From: Blastopirellula marina DSM 3645
GTDB taxonomy: Bacteria; Planctomycetota; Planctomycetia; Pirellulales; Pirellulaceae
Assembly: GCF_000153105.1 (NCBI RefSeq)
Contig: NZ_CH672377.1
Span: 1,840,147 to 1,904,146, forward strand
DNA: 64,000 bases
Direction: 5' to 3'
In this document: one piece after another, positions 36,946 to 47,816 of the stretch
Layout: the number at the start of each line of letters is the position of its first letter
How positions within the stretch are numbered: the stretch's first letter is position 1
Program-made: the position numbers and the translations under genes
Notes under the pieces: generated by a model
What the model was told of the DNA's origin: nothing
The model's input: the letters and a program-made list of their open reading frames with translations, nothing else
The model's database searches: none

Positions 36946-37140
36946 CTAGTTCTGCGAAGGCGGTCGTCGATCCAATGGATGGACGATCGCGATCTCGTCA
37001 TCTTCGTCCAATTTTTGCCCACACTGGTCGCAGTGAAAGTGACTGGAAAGCGGTTGCATCGCAGCGACCACCGTTTGGCATCGCAGACATCGATACCAAG
37101 CGGTCGCCCTTTCCCGCAAATTGAGCGATAGAACTCGCAT
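36946..37140 (-). CDS. Small zinc-ribbon protein
   Basis: The product is about 64 residues (72 if it starts at ATG 37164). It contains CLRC and CDQC pairs 19 residues apart, a typical zinc-ribbon knuckle arrangement, followed by an acidic stretch (LDEDDEIAI). ATG 37140 has GGGGA 8 nt upstream, which the upstream ATG lacks. The role is unknown; such short ribbons often bind nucleic acid or proteins. Confidence 0.55.
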   Translation of the reverse strand: MRVLSLNLRERATAWYRCLRCQTVVAAMQPLSSHFHCDQCGQKLDEDDEIAIVHPLDRRPPSQN

Positions 37141-37290
37141 GCCTCTGATCCCCAAAAGAGTCATATGAATTAGGTAAAAAGCTGGCTCACTGGCTAATTG
37201 GCTGGCTGCCTACCTAACTAAGCGAATTCAAATTCATTTGGCGGACAAAAAAATCGTCTACTTTGAGAATTGGGTCGAATTCATATAAAA

Positions 37291-39756
<2,466 letters not shown>

Positions 39757-39760
<4 letters not shown>

Positions 39761-40077
39761 TGGTTTTCTCGTTTGTTTGGGTCTGCAGGGGGACTGCTTT
39801 GTTCTAACTTCCGGGCCGCTTTTGCTTCGGCGCGACGGGTCCAGTAGTCGTCTGTCATGATCGCCAAGACGGTGCAAATCGCCAATATGCCCAATTCGGC
39901 CATTAAGAGCGTAAACCCGTGCCGGCGAAAGAAATCGACCATTCCACCGGCCTCCGCCGTCCGGTTGAGCAGTCGCACGGTCATAACTCCATAGCCGCAA
40001 GCAGTGACGGCGAAAGCGGTTCCGGCAATCAGCAGCGCGACAAAGAACGGATTGAATGTTTTGACGACTCGGCTCAT
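39757..40077 (-). CDS. Small two-helix membrane protein
   Basis: The 106-residue protein has two membrane helices (FFVALLIAGTAFAVTACGYGV and FTLLMAELGILAICTVLAIM) and a charged C-terminal tail (TRRAEAKAARKLEQ). It is the first gene of a probable operon with the cupin and ligA and is divergent from uvrA. I recognise no family. Confidence 0.7.
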
Positions 40078-40233
40078 GAAGTTCCCCTATTTGCGACACT
40101 CTATCGGACTGCCGGGGGGCAAGCAAGCCGCTGGACACCCCCGCTACTATCTTGTCTGCGCAGGCGGGGGTAAGATGAAGGATTCTACGATCGTCGCCAG
40201 CGTGCGTGGAGAGGAAGTGGGGAGGAGCCAGCG

Positions 40234-43083
40234 TTGCCCAATACGTCGATTCAACTCCGAGGAGTCGAAGTCCACAATCTAAAAAAAGTGGACCTCGATC
40301 TCGATCATCGCAAGCTAATTGTATTCTGCGGCGTCAGCGGCAGCGGCAAGACTAGCATGGCGCTCGATACGTTGTATGCCGAAGGGCAACGACGTTATAT
40401 CGAGAGCTTTTCGGCCTACACGCGGCAATTTCTGGAACGCCTAGAAAAACCAGCCGCCGAATCGATCGACGGCATTCCGCCGGCCCTAGCGGTAACCCGC
40501 GGCAATGACTCGCGCTCCAATCGCTCGACCGTCGGCACTGCGACCGAAACGACCGACTATCTGCGTCTGTTGTTCGCCAAAGTGGGCGAAATCATTTGCC
40601 CTTGCTGCGGCGCCAAGATTCAGCGCGACACGCCGCAAGAAGTCGCCCAGCGAATTCTAGAGATGAACTCGCCCGGCAAGATGATGCTCACCTTTCCGGT
40701 CGCTCCCGACCAAGAAGAAACGTGGGAACAGGTCGTCGCCGATTTGCGCGAAGATGGCTTCGTGCGGGTCATCTCGGGACAACAAACGCTCAACCTGACG
40801 ACCGACTCTCAGCAACTCAACGGCGGCGCGGTGCAAGCGATCGCCGATCGTCTCTCAGGTGAAGGCCTGAAAGCGGAGCGTCTGCAAGAATCGCTCGAAA
40901 CGGCGTTTTTGCATGGCGAAGGAGTTTGCCAATTGCTGGTCGAGTCGGAAGAGCTGAACGGCGCCGGCGATCACGGAATTCTGCAGCAGATCGACGGCCG
41001 CTCTTGGCGACGACACGTCTACAGCAATCAGCTCCGCTGCGACACGTGCAATCTCGAGTTCATCGAGCCGGAGCCGCGACTCTTTAATTTCAATAGTCCC
41101 CTCGGCGCTTGTCAGGCCTGCGAAGGTTTTGGCAACGTGATCGACATGGACATGGACCTGATCGTTCCGGACGTCAGCAAAACGCTAGCCGACGGAGCGA
41201 TCGCGCCTTGGAATACGCCGGCCTATCATCACGAGCTGGAAGAGTTGCTGGCGCTAGCCAAAGACTACGATCTGCCGACCAACGTGCCGTTCCGCGAACT
41301 GACCGAAGAGCACCTGCGTCTGATTCGCGAAGGCGTGCCCGAGCGCGAGTTCGGCGGCCTGAAAGGCTTCTTCCAATGGCTCGAACGGCGCAAGTACAAA
41401 ATGCACTTGCGCGTTTTCCTCAGTCGCTGGCGCAGTTTCCGCGATTGCGAATCGTGCCACGGCAAGCGCCTGCGTCCTGAATCGCTCGCAGTTCGCATCG
41501 GCGGCAAGAACATCGCCGAAGTCTCGAAGATGAAAATTCGCGACTCGTACGAGTTTTTCAAGTCGCTGAAAGTCGACCCGCGGCATCAAGCGGTCGCTCG
41601 TCAGGTGCTGTCGCAATTACTCGATCGCTTGAAATACCTGAATGTGGTCGGGCTCGGTTACTTGGCGCTGGATCGGACGATCCGCACGCTGAGCGGCGGC
41701 GAGGCGCAGCGCGTTGCGCTGACCAGCACGCTCGGCTCCAGCCTGGTCAACATGCTCTATGTATTTGATGAGCCCTCGGTCGGTTTGCATCCGGCGGATG
41801 TCGAACGTTTGGCCGGAGCGATTCGCGATCTAAACAAACGGGGCAATACCGTCGTGCTGGTCGAGCACGAAGAGTCGATGATTCGCCGCGCTGACGAGAT
41901 CATCGAATTTGGCCCCGGCGCCGGCGAACGCGGCGGAGAGATCATCTTCCAGGGAACGCCGCAAGAGCTGCTGACCTCCGAAGAAACGTTGACCGGCGAC
42001 TATCTGATGGGACGCCGCAAGGTGATCCATCTCGAGAAACGCCGCGAAACGACGCATGGCCGCGTCCGCATCAAAGGCGCCCGCGGCAACAACCTGAAAA
42101 ACATCGAAGTCGAGTTCCCGCTCGGCGTCCTCTGCGTCGTGACCGGAGTCAGCGGCGCCGGCAAAAGTACGCTGGTCGACAACACGCTCTATCCGGCCCT
42201 CTGCCGCCGCAAGCGGAAAGAAGCCCCCAAGGCGCTCGACTGTGATGATGTCTTTGGCGATGGCCAAATCGACGACGTCGTCTTGGTTGATCAAAGCCCG
42301 ATCGGCCGCTCTCCCCGCTCGAACCCGGTCACCTATATCAAAGCGTTTGACGAGATCCGCTCGGTCTTCGCCGCGACGGTCCAGGCGCGGACGCACAATT
42401 TCACCGCGAGTCATTTCAGCTTTAACGTCAACGGCGGACGCTGCGACGCTTGCGACGGCGACGGTCATATCGCGATCGATATGCAGTTTCTGGCCGATGT
42501 CTACATGAAATGCCCCGAGTGCAAAGGACGACGCTACAAAAAGGATGTGCTGGAAGTTTTGTACCGCGGCAAGAACATCGCCGAAGTGCTGAACATGACG
42601 ATTCGCGAAGCGTTCGTCTTCTTCCGCGGCCAGCCGAAAGTACAGTCTAAACTGCAACGGCTGATCGACGTCGGACTGGACTATTTGCGTCTCGGCCAGC
42701 CGGCCAACACGCTCTCTGCCGGTGAAGCGCAGCGTTTGAAGTTGGCAGGCTACTTGGCCTCTTCCAAACGGGGTCGCACCCTCTTTTTGCTGGATGAGCC
42801 GACCACCGGTCTGCACTTCGCCGACATCGCGCAGTTGCTCGACTGCTTCAACTCATTGCTGCAAGTCGGACACTCGCTGATCGTCGTCGAGCATAATCTG
42901 CACATGATGATGGCCGCCGATTACATCATCGACATGGGCCCCGGCGCCGCCGATGAAGGGGGCCAGGTCGTCGCCACCGGCACGCCGGAAGAAGTCGCGC
43001 AGAATGAGAATTCGCGCACTGGTCGCGCCTTGGCTGAAGCATTGCTGTCACGTTCCGGCGTGCGGCTCGCCCCCAAAGAATAG
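40234..43083 (+). CDS. uvrA: Excinuclease ABC subunit A
   Basis: UvrA finds DNA lesions and loads UvrB in nucleotide excision repair. The 949-residue protein has two ABC ATPase modules. The first has Walker A GVSGSGKTS near residue 34, signature LSGGEAQRVAL near 487 and Walker B YVFDEPSVGLHP. The second has Walker A GVSGAGKST near 637, signature LSAGEAQRLKL and FLLDEPTTGLHF. The UvrB-binding region (residues about 130-260) and the Cys-x2-Cys zinc modules (including CDTC with CQAC, and CDAC with CPEC) are present. The second signature has Ala where LSGGE is normal. TTG 40234 has GGAGGAG upstream. It leads a three-gene run with an unknown gene and a ThiF-like gene. Confidence 0.94.
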   Translation: MPNTSIQLRGVEVHNLKKVDLDLDHRKLIVFCGVSGSGKTSMALDTLYAEGQRRYIESFSAYTRQFLERLEKPAAESIDGIPPALAVTRGNDSRSNRSTVGTATETTDYLRLLFAKVGEIICPCCGAKIQRDTPQEVAQRILEMNSPGKMMLTFPVAPDQEETWEQVVADLREDGFVRVISGQQTLNLTTDSQQLNGGAVQAIADRLSGEGLKAERLQESLETAFLHGEGVCQLLVESEELNGAGDHGILQQIDGRSWRRHVYSNQLRCDTCNLEFIEPEPRLFNFNSPLGACQACEGFGNVIDMDMDLIVPDVSKTLADGAIAPWNTPAYHHELEELLALAKDYDLPTNVPFRELTEEHLRLIREGVPEREFGGLKGFFQWLERRKYKMHLRVFLSRWRSFRDCESCHGKRLRPESLAVRIGGKNIAEVSKMKIRDSYEFFKSLKVDPRHQAVARQVLSQLLDRLKYLNVVGLGYLALDRTIRTLSGGEAQRVALTSTLGSSLVNMLYVFDEPSVGLHPADVERLAGAIRDLNKRGNTVVLVEHEESMIRRADEIIEFGPGAGERGGEIIFQGTPQELLTSEETLTGDYLMGRRKVIHLEKRRETTHGRVRIKGARGNNLKNIEVEFPLGVLCVVTGVSGAGKSTLVDNTLYPALCRRKRKEAPKALDCDDVFGDGQIDDVVLVDQSPIGRSPRSNPVTYIKAFDEIRSVFAATVQARTHNFTASHFSFNVNGGRCDACDGDGHIAIDMQFLADVYMKCPECKGRRYKKDVLEVLYRGKNIAEVLNMTIREAFVFFRGQPKVQSKLQRLIDVGLDYLRLGQPANTLSAGEAQRLKLAGYLASSKRGRTLFLLDEPTTGLHFADIAQLLDCFNSLLQVGHSLIVVEHNLHMMMAADYIIDMGPGAADEGGQVVATGTPEEVAQNENSRTGRALAEALLSRSGVRLAPKE

Positions 43084-43095
43084 AATGGAGTCGCG

Positions 43096-43932
43096 ATGAC
43101 TCCTGATCCGCTCGCCAATTCCTGGACGATTCGCCAAGGCGCTACGAGCGAGGCTCGCGTCGAGCTTTGGATCGAGGGCCCCGTCGATCACGATACGCGG
43201 ATCGAAGGGCCCAGCAACGCTTTCGCGCAAACGTTGACCGCCAAGTATCGGGTCGAAAAGGTCGACGGCGGCCCGGCGCCGTTTCGCGCAGTTCTGCCGG
43301 AACCGAACTTTTGGACTCCCCGCACCCCCTCTTGTTATCACATCACCGGGGCTGCACAGCCGTTCGGCATCCGTGATCTGCATGTGCGCGGCTCGCAGCT
43401 GCGGCTCGAAGATCATCGCTTCGTCCTACGAGCAGCTGCCGCGACGCAAAACGAACTCATCGATTTTGCTCCCTGGCGAACCAGCGGCATGGCCGCGATT
43501 GTCGCGGCCCCTTCCCAGGAACTTTGCGAGCGAGCGCTGTTGGCAGGCGTTTATCTGATCGCCGATCTATCGGACGCTCACCACAACGACATCGCCAGCG
43601 AAGTCGCTCGCCTGGCCGCTTGGGCTTCGATCGCAATGGCGATCTTGCCGGGGCGAATCCAACTGCCAGATATAAAACGAGCGGCGCCTCATCTGCCGTT
43701 GGCTTGTCTGGGCGAAGAAGCGACGCCTGACTGGGCCGACGTGGTGATCAACTGCCTAGAAGAAAGCATCGCGCTGACGACTCCCAACGGCGACCTGCCT
43801 GAAATCTTGTGGCGGTGTCAATCGGCGTCGGCGGTGACGCCGGCCGAGTTGCGGGTCGAGTGCGATCGGCTGCAAGCCGAAGTGGTCGGCGCGTCCAATT
43901 TCAGTGGTCTTTGGGTCGGGAGCGTGGGATGA
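43096..43932 (+). CDS. Protein of unknown function between uvrA and a ThiF-like gene
   Basis: The 278-residue protein has no signal peptide or membrane helix. The first 100 residues look like a beta-sandwich (VELWIEGPVDHDTRIEGP, then LPEPNFWTPRTPSCYHI, like the strands of glycoside hydrolase beta-domains). The rest resembles an alpha/beta fold like a degenerate barrel. No catalytic motif is clear. ATG 43096 has GGAG upstream, 12 nt after the uvrA stop, and its own stop overlaps the next ATG as ATGA. Expression is therefore tied to uvrA and the ThiF-like gene. Confidence 0.75.
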   Translation: MTPDPLANSWTIRQGATSEARVELWIEGPVDHDTRIEGPSNAFAQTLTAKYRVEKVDGGPAPFRAVLPEPNFWTPRTPSCYHITGAAQPFGIRDLHVRGSQLRLEDHRFVLRAAAATQNELIDFAPWRTSGMAAIVAAPSQELCERALLAGVYLIADLSDAHHNDIASEVARLAAWASIAMAILPGRIQLPDIKRAAPHLPLACLGEEATPDWADVVINCLEESIALTTPNGDLPEILWRCQSASAVTPAELRVECDRLQAEVVGASNFSGLWVGSVG

Positions 43933-44975
43933 GTGACGATGCGGCCAAGCCCGAAGATCGCTACGCGCGGCAAGTCGCCTACCACGCGATTGGCGCGGCA
44001 GGGCAAGCGAAACTATCCAGCAGCACAGCGCTGATCGTCGGTCTAGGCGCGCTGGGAAGCGTGATCGCCGAGACGCTCGCGCGCGCCGGCGTCGGCCATT
44101 TGCGAATTGTCGACCGCGACTTTCTGGAGTGGAACAACCTGCAGCGCCAGGTTCTCTATACCGAGCGACAGGTGCGCGATCGCCTGCCGAAAGCGGTCGC
44201 CGCCGAGCAACGTTTGCGAGCAATCAACTCCGACGTCCATATCGAAGCGCATGTCGCCGACGTCGACTATCGCAACATCGAAGAGTTGGTCGCCGGCGTC
44301 GACGTGATCATTGATGGGACCGATAACTTTGGCGTGCGGTTTCTGTTGAATGACGCATCGTTGAAGCTGGGCGTTCCCTGGATCTACGGCGGTTGCGTCG
44401 GCGCCGAAGGGCGAATGATGGTGATCCTGCCGCGGGAAACCCCATGCTTCCGTTGTTTGATGCCCGAGCCGCCGCCAGCCGAGATGACGCCGACCTGCGA
44501 CACCGCCGGCGTGGTGGCGCCGATCGTCAACGTGATCGCGTCGCTCGAAGCGCTGGAAGCGATCAAGCTGCTCTCTGGCAACCGCGACGCCGTGCAACGC
44601 GACTTGGTGGTGGTGGACCTATGGGAAAACCGCTGGCGACAGATCAAGCTTGACAACTTGCGCGACAACGCCGACTGCCCTGCCTGCGGACAGCAGCAAT
44701 ACGAATGGCTCCGCGGCGACCTGGGGGGACAATCGACCGTGCTGTGCGGACGCAACGCCGTGCAGATTAGTTTTCCCGATCGCCCTGCCGTCTCGCTGGA
44801 AGCGCTGGCCGAGAAACTTACCGGCGTCGGCCGGGTCGAGAAGAACCCGTATCTACTGCGACTGCATGTCGACGAATACGTGCTCACGATCTTCCCCGAC
44901 GGTCGCGCCATCATCGCCGGCACGACAGAACCTTCAGTGGCCCGCACGCTCTACTCGCGCTACGTCGGCGGGTAG
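43929..44975 (+). CDS. ThiF/MoeB/HesA-family adenylyltransferase (E1-like)
   Basis: The 348-residue protein has all core E1-like parts: RYARQV, the nucleotide loop GLGALGS (residues 38-44), DFLEWNNLQRQ (Asn and Arg of the active site), IDGTDNF (Asp130), the catalytic Cys in TPTCDTAGVV (Cys190), and the two zinc pairs CFRC (173/176) and CPAC (249/252). Such enzymes adenylate the C-terminal Gly of ThiS, MoaD or ubiquitin-like proteins. The last 80 residues form an extra domain. No ThiS/MoaD-like carrier gene is adjacent, so the partner is unknown. ATG 43929 overlaps the previous stop. Confidence 0.92.
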   Translation: MSDDAAKPEDRYARQVAYHAIGAAGQAKLSSSTALIVGLGALGSVIAETLARAGVGHLRIVDRDFLEWNNLQRQVLYTERQVRDRLPKAVAAEQRLRAINSDVHIEAHVADVDYRNIEELVAGVDVIIDGTDNFGVRFLLNDASLKLGVPWIYGGCVGAEGRMMVILPRETPCFRCLMPEPPPAEMTPTCDTAGVVAPIVNVIASLEALEAIKLLSGNRDAVQRDLVVVDLWENRWRQIKLDNLRDNADCPACGQQQYEWLRGDLGGQSTVLCGRNAVQISFPDRPAVSLEALAEKLTGVGRVEKNPYLLRLHVDEYVLTIFPDGRAIIAGTTEPSVARTLYSRYVGG

Positions 44976-45302
44976 CGCCTAGAGTGCGTCAAGGCGCACC
45001 GCGAACCCGCCTAGTCGGCAACCAATCCCAAAGCGGGGGCACGCAACCGATCGGCGCGATTGCGCGGCCAAAAGAGATCTGAATCCTGTTTATTCGTTGG
45101 GCCTTCGGCTGCGAAAAGATTGTCTCTTGACGAAGCGCACGGACTTGGGGTCGATTAGAGGGTGAAGAATTAATCCTCGAATCACGTTCGCGCGTTGGTC
45201 GAATCGGCCGACGGGGGCGGAGATTCTATGCGCCACTGCGCTTCGGTTGTTGAAAATTGACGTTCCAACTGAAGCGAGGGATCCTGTTTGCCAAATTCGA
45301 TG
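44976..45302. other. Intergenic region before the minisatellite
   Basis: About 325 nt without a supported gene. I see no terminator with a T-tract and no RNA gene. Confidence 0.55.
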
Positions 45303-45969
45303 CGATCCAGTCCAACCGGTCGGGCAAAAAAACGAAGCGGTCCGGTCCAGTCCAACCTGCCGGACAAAAAACGATGCGGTCCGGTCCAGTCCAACCTGCC
45401 GGACAAAAAACGAAGCGGTCCGGTCCAGTCCAACCTGCCGGACAAAAAACGATGCGGTCCGGTCCAGTCCAACCTGCCGGACAAAAAACGATGCGGTCCG
45501 GTCCAGTCCAACCTGCCGGACAAAAAACGAAGCGGTCCGGTCCAGTCCAACCTGCCGGACAAAAAACGATGCGGTCCGGTCCAGTCCAACCTGCCGGACA
45601 AAAAACGATGCGGTCCGGTCCAGTCCAACCTGCCGGACAAAAAACGATGCAGTCCGGTCCAGTCCAACCTGCCGGACAAAAAACGATGCAGTCCGGTCCA
45701 GTCCAACCTGCCGGACAAAAAACGATGCAGTCCGGTCCAGTCCAACCTGCCGGACAAAAAACGATGCAGTCCGGTCCAGTCCAACCTGCCGGACAAAAAA
45801 CGATGCAGTCCGGTCCAGTCCAACCTGCCGGACAAAAAACGATGCAGTCCGGTCCAGTCCAACCTGCCGGACAAAAAACGATGCAGTCCGGTCCAGTCCA
45901 ACCTGCCGGACAAAAAACGATGCAGTCCGGTCCAGTCCAACCTGCCGGACAAAAAACGATGCAGTCCGG
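45303..45969. repeat. 39-bp minisatellite, about 17 tandem units
   Basis: Sixteen near-identical 39-bp units follow one degenerate unit and end with a partial one. Each unit contains GTCCGG and CCGGAC as a 6-bp inverted repeat around a 14-nt loop, followed by six A. Variation is ordered: the first eight units carry GCGGTCC and alternate CGAA/CGAT in the order AA, AT, AA, AT, AT, AA, AT, AT. The last eight all carry CGATGCAGTCC. The length is a multiple of three, and none of the six frames has a stop in the unit, so long spurious frames cross it. It lies about 200 nt upstream of the rhodanese-like gene. Confidence 0.95.
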
Positions 45970-46172
45970 AATCAAGAGCGGGGAACCGGCACGTAGAATG
46001 CCTCTACCGTTCTTCCTCCGTCTCTTTACCTTGTTCTACTTTCGTGTTCCGCCCATCCCTTGGAGATCACATTGCCCCAGCGAGGTCAATTTTTGGAAAA
46101 ACTGCGGCGTCGGTTCATTCGTCTACATTCTTAGTTAGATTTTCGCACGCGATTTCAACGAGGGAGCATGTC

Positions 46173-46796
46173 ATGCGCAAGTGGACCATTTGTTGGGCGT
46201 TGATCGGCGGGATCGTCATTACCGGCGTCCTGGTTACCAAGACGATGCTGACCAACGAAGTCAAAGCGGCCGAATCGGAAAATTCTGTCGGTCTGAACAG
46301 TGACGCCAAACGAGAGAATCCGTTGATTGACTTCGACGGGCATCTCAAGCAAGCGCTGCAGGCGAGAGAGGTTCGCGCAAAGCGTCGCGTCTCCGAACAG
46401 GAGTTCCTCGAAATGTCGCAGGATCCGGCGACGCTGGTGCTGGATGCTCGTAGCGCCAGTATGTACAAGTTGCTGCACGTCGAGGGCGCCGTCAACTTGC
46501 CCTATACCGAATTTACCGCCGCGTCGTTGGCCCAAGTAATTCCGACCCCAGAGACCCGCGTGTTGATTTACTGCAACAACAACTTCAAGAACGCTCCGGC
46601 GGCGTTCGCTCCCAAGAATGCGTTCGTGTCGCTCAACATCAATACCTACGTCGCACTGCACAGCTATGGCTACAAGAATGTCTATGAGCTGAAGCCGCTC
46701 TTGGATCGCAATACGACGCAGATCGAGTTCGCCGGCGCCGAAGTGGACGCGAACAAGTCTACTGCGTCACCGACTGCGCGCAGCGAAACCCCGTAA
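46173..46796 (+). CDS. Rhodanese-like domain protein with N-terminal signal anchor
   Basis: The 207-residue protein has a hydrophobic N-terminus (WTICWALIGGIVITGVLV) and a single rhodanese fold with LVLDARSASMYKLLHVEGAVNLPY (Asp91) and the active-site loop IYCNNNFKNAP (Cys134). The loop is longer and more polar than in sulfurtransferases, so phosphatase-like or non-catalytic roles are possible. ATG 46173 has GAGGGAG upstream. The frame runs open through the minisatellite, but I take that as chance. The last 38 nt overlap the convergent SUMF1-domain gene. Confidence 0.87.
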   Translation: MRKWTICWALIGGIVITGVLVTKTMLTNEVKAAESENSVGLNSDAKRENPLIDFDGHLKQALQAREVRAKRRVSEQEFLEMSQDPATLVLDARSASMYKLLHVEGAVNLPYTEFTAASLAQVIPTPETRVLIYCNNNFKNAPAAFAPKNAFVSLNINTYVALHSYGYKNVYELKPLLDRNTTQIEFAGAEVDANKSTASPTARSETP

Positions 46797-47784
46797 AGTT
46801 GTTCGGTGAGCGGGGACCAGAGTGCGAGCGATACCAGACCATCGCTTCGCTGACGCCATCCTGTTCGCTCGAGAGCCAACTGCCGCCGCGGATGACCCGT
46901 TCTTCCCCTTCGACCGGGCCGACCGGATCGACGCGATCGGCCAGTTGATAAGAATCTTCGGCGTAGTGATCGCTACACCATTCGGCGGCGTTGCCCGCCA
47001 TGTCATAGAATCCAAATCCGTTGGCGGCGAATTTGCCGACTGGCGCAACTTCGGCGTAGTCGTCGCTCGCGGCGTCGGCAAACGGAAACCGTCCTTGCCA
47101 GACGTTGCCGATGTTTCCCGCGGCGTCTTGAGCCGGATATTCGCCGCTAGTTTGGCCGCCGCGGGCGGCGAACTCCCATTCAGCTTCGGTCGGTAGGCGC
47201 TTGCCGGCCCATTCGGCATAGGCGCGCGCGTCATACCAGGAAACTTGGAGGACCGGATAGTCTTCGCGTCCAATGATCGTACTGCCGGGACCGGTTGGAT
47301 GTCGCCACTGAGCGCCGTCGACGATGGACGCTTCTCCGGTCTTGGCGTCAAAAACCCACGATCGCCCACGTCGCTCGGCGTCGGTCAGATATTGGGTCGC
47401 TTCGATGAACGCCGCAAACTGCGCGTTGGTCGTTTCGTGCCGATCCATTCGCAGCGGTGAGATATTCACTTTCACGACCGGCTGAGCGTCGAGCGGACCA
47501 TCGGGCTTGCCCAACAGAAAGAGCCCGCCGGCGAGCGAGATCATGCCGTCATCATCGCTTTCGACCTCCGCTTCGAGCGGCGAATTGGCAGGCGCCGCAC
47601 CAGTGAGACCTGCGATGCTGAGCGTGGGAAATCGACCTTCTGGCGGAAAGAAATAGAAGCCGACGCCCAGACTGAGGATCAGCAGGCCGGAGATCGGCAA
47701 CCAGTAGCTGCGGCGCGGCTTGCCTGGCGGTTTGCCGGCGGCCAACTGTCGCATGTACTGAAGCCTTTGCGTTGATTTGGTCAC
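46759..47784 (-). CDS. SUMF1/FGE-domain protein lacking the catalytic cysteines, membrane anchored
   Basis: The 341-residue protein has a cytoplasmic basic N-terminus, one membrane helix (WLPISGLLILSLGVGFYFF, about residues 28-46) and a formylglycine-generating-enzyme fold. Typical stretches are MDRHETTNAQFAAFIEAT, PVLQVSWYDARAYAEWAGKR, LPTEAEWEFAARGG, GFYDMAGNAAEWCSD, VIRGGSW and GFRCA. In true FGE the segment after GGS holds two copper-binding cysteines; here it reads WLSSEQDGVSEAM with no Cys. It is therefore probably not a sulfatase activator, but a binding or scaffold member. GTG 47784 has a perfect AAGGAGG upstream. Confidence 0.9.
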   Translation of the reverse strand: MTKSTQRLQYMRQLAAGKPPGKPRRSYWLPISGLLILSLGVGFYFFPPEGRFPTLSIAGLTGAAPANSPLEAEVESDDDGMISLAGGLFLLGKPDGPLDAQPVVKVNISPLRMDRHETTNAQFAAFIEATQYLTDAERRGRSWVFDAKTGEASIVDGAQWRHPTGPGSTIIGREDYPVLQVSWYDARAYAEWAGKRLPTEAEWEFAARGGQTSGEYPAQDAAGNIGNVWQGRFPFADAASDDYAEVAPVGKFAANGFGFYDMAGNAAEWCSDHYAEDSYQLADRVDPVGPVEGEERVIRGGSWLSSEQDGVSEAMVWYRSHSGPRSPNNFTGFRCAQSVTQ

Positions 47785-47816
47785 GACGGCCTCCTTGCCG
47801 CATCGACTTTACGCGG

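Noticed and set aside
37165-37290. Short GGCTGGCT-like direct repeats before ligA's stop
   Set aside because: Only a few imperfect copies; not distinguishable from chance.
45303-45969. CRISPR array
   Set aside because: The units are contiguous with no unique spacers, and there are no cas genes.
45182-46138. Long frames of 13-residue repeats on both strands across the minisatellite, one resembling EGF-like CPAGWTGPDC
   Set aside because: All six frames are open because the 39-bp unit is a multiple of three and lacks stops. None has a Shine-Dalgarno or signal peptide, and the EGF resemblance lacks the disulfide pattern.
45288-46172. N-terminal extension of the rhodanese-like protein through the repeat
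   Set aside because: ATG 46173 has its own Shine-Dalgarno and starts a clean signal anchor; the upstream frame is open by chance.
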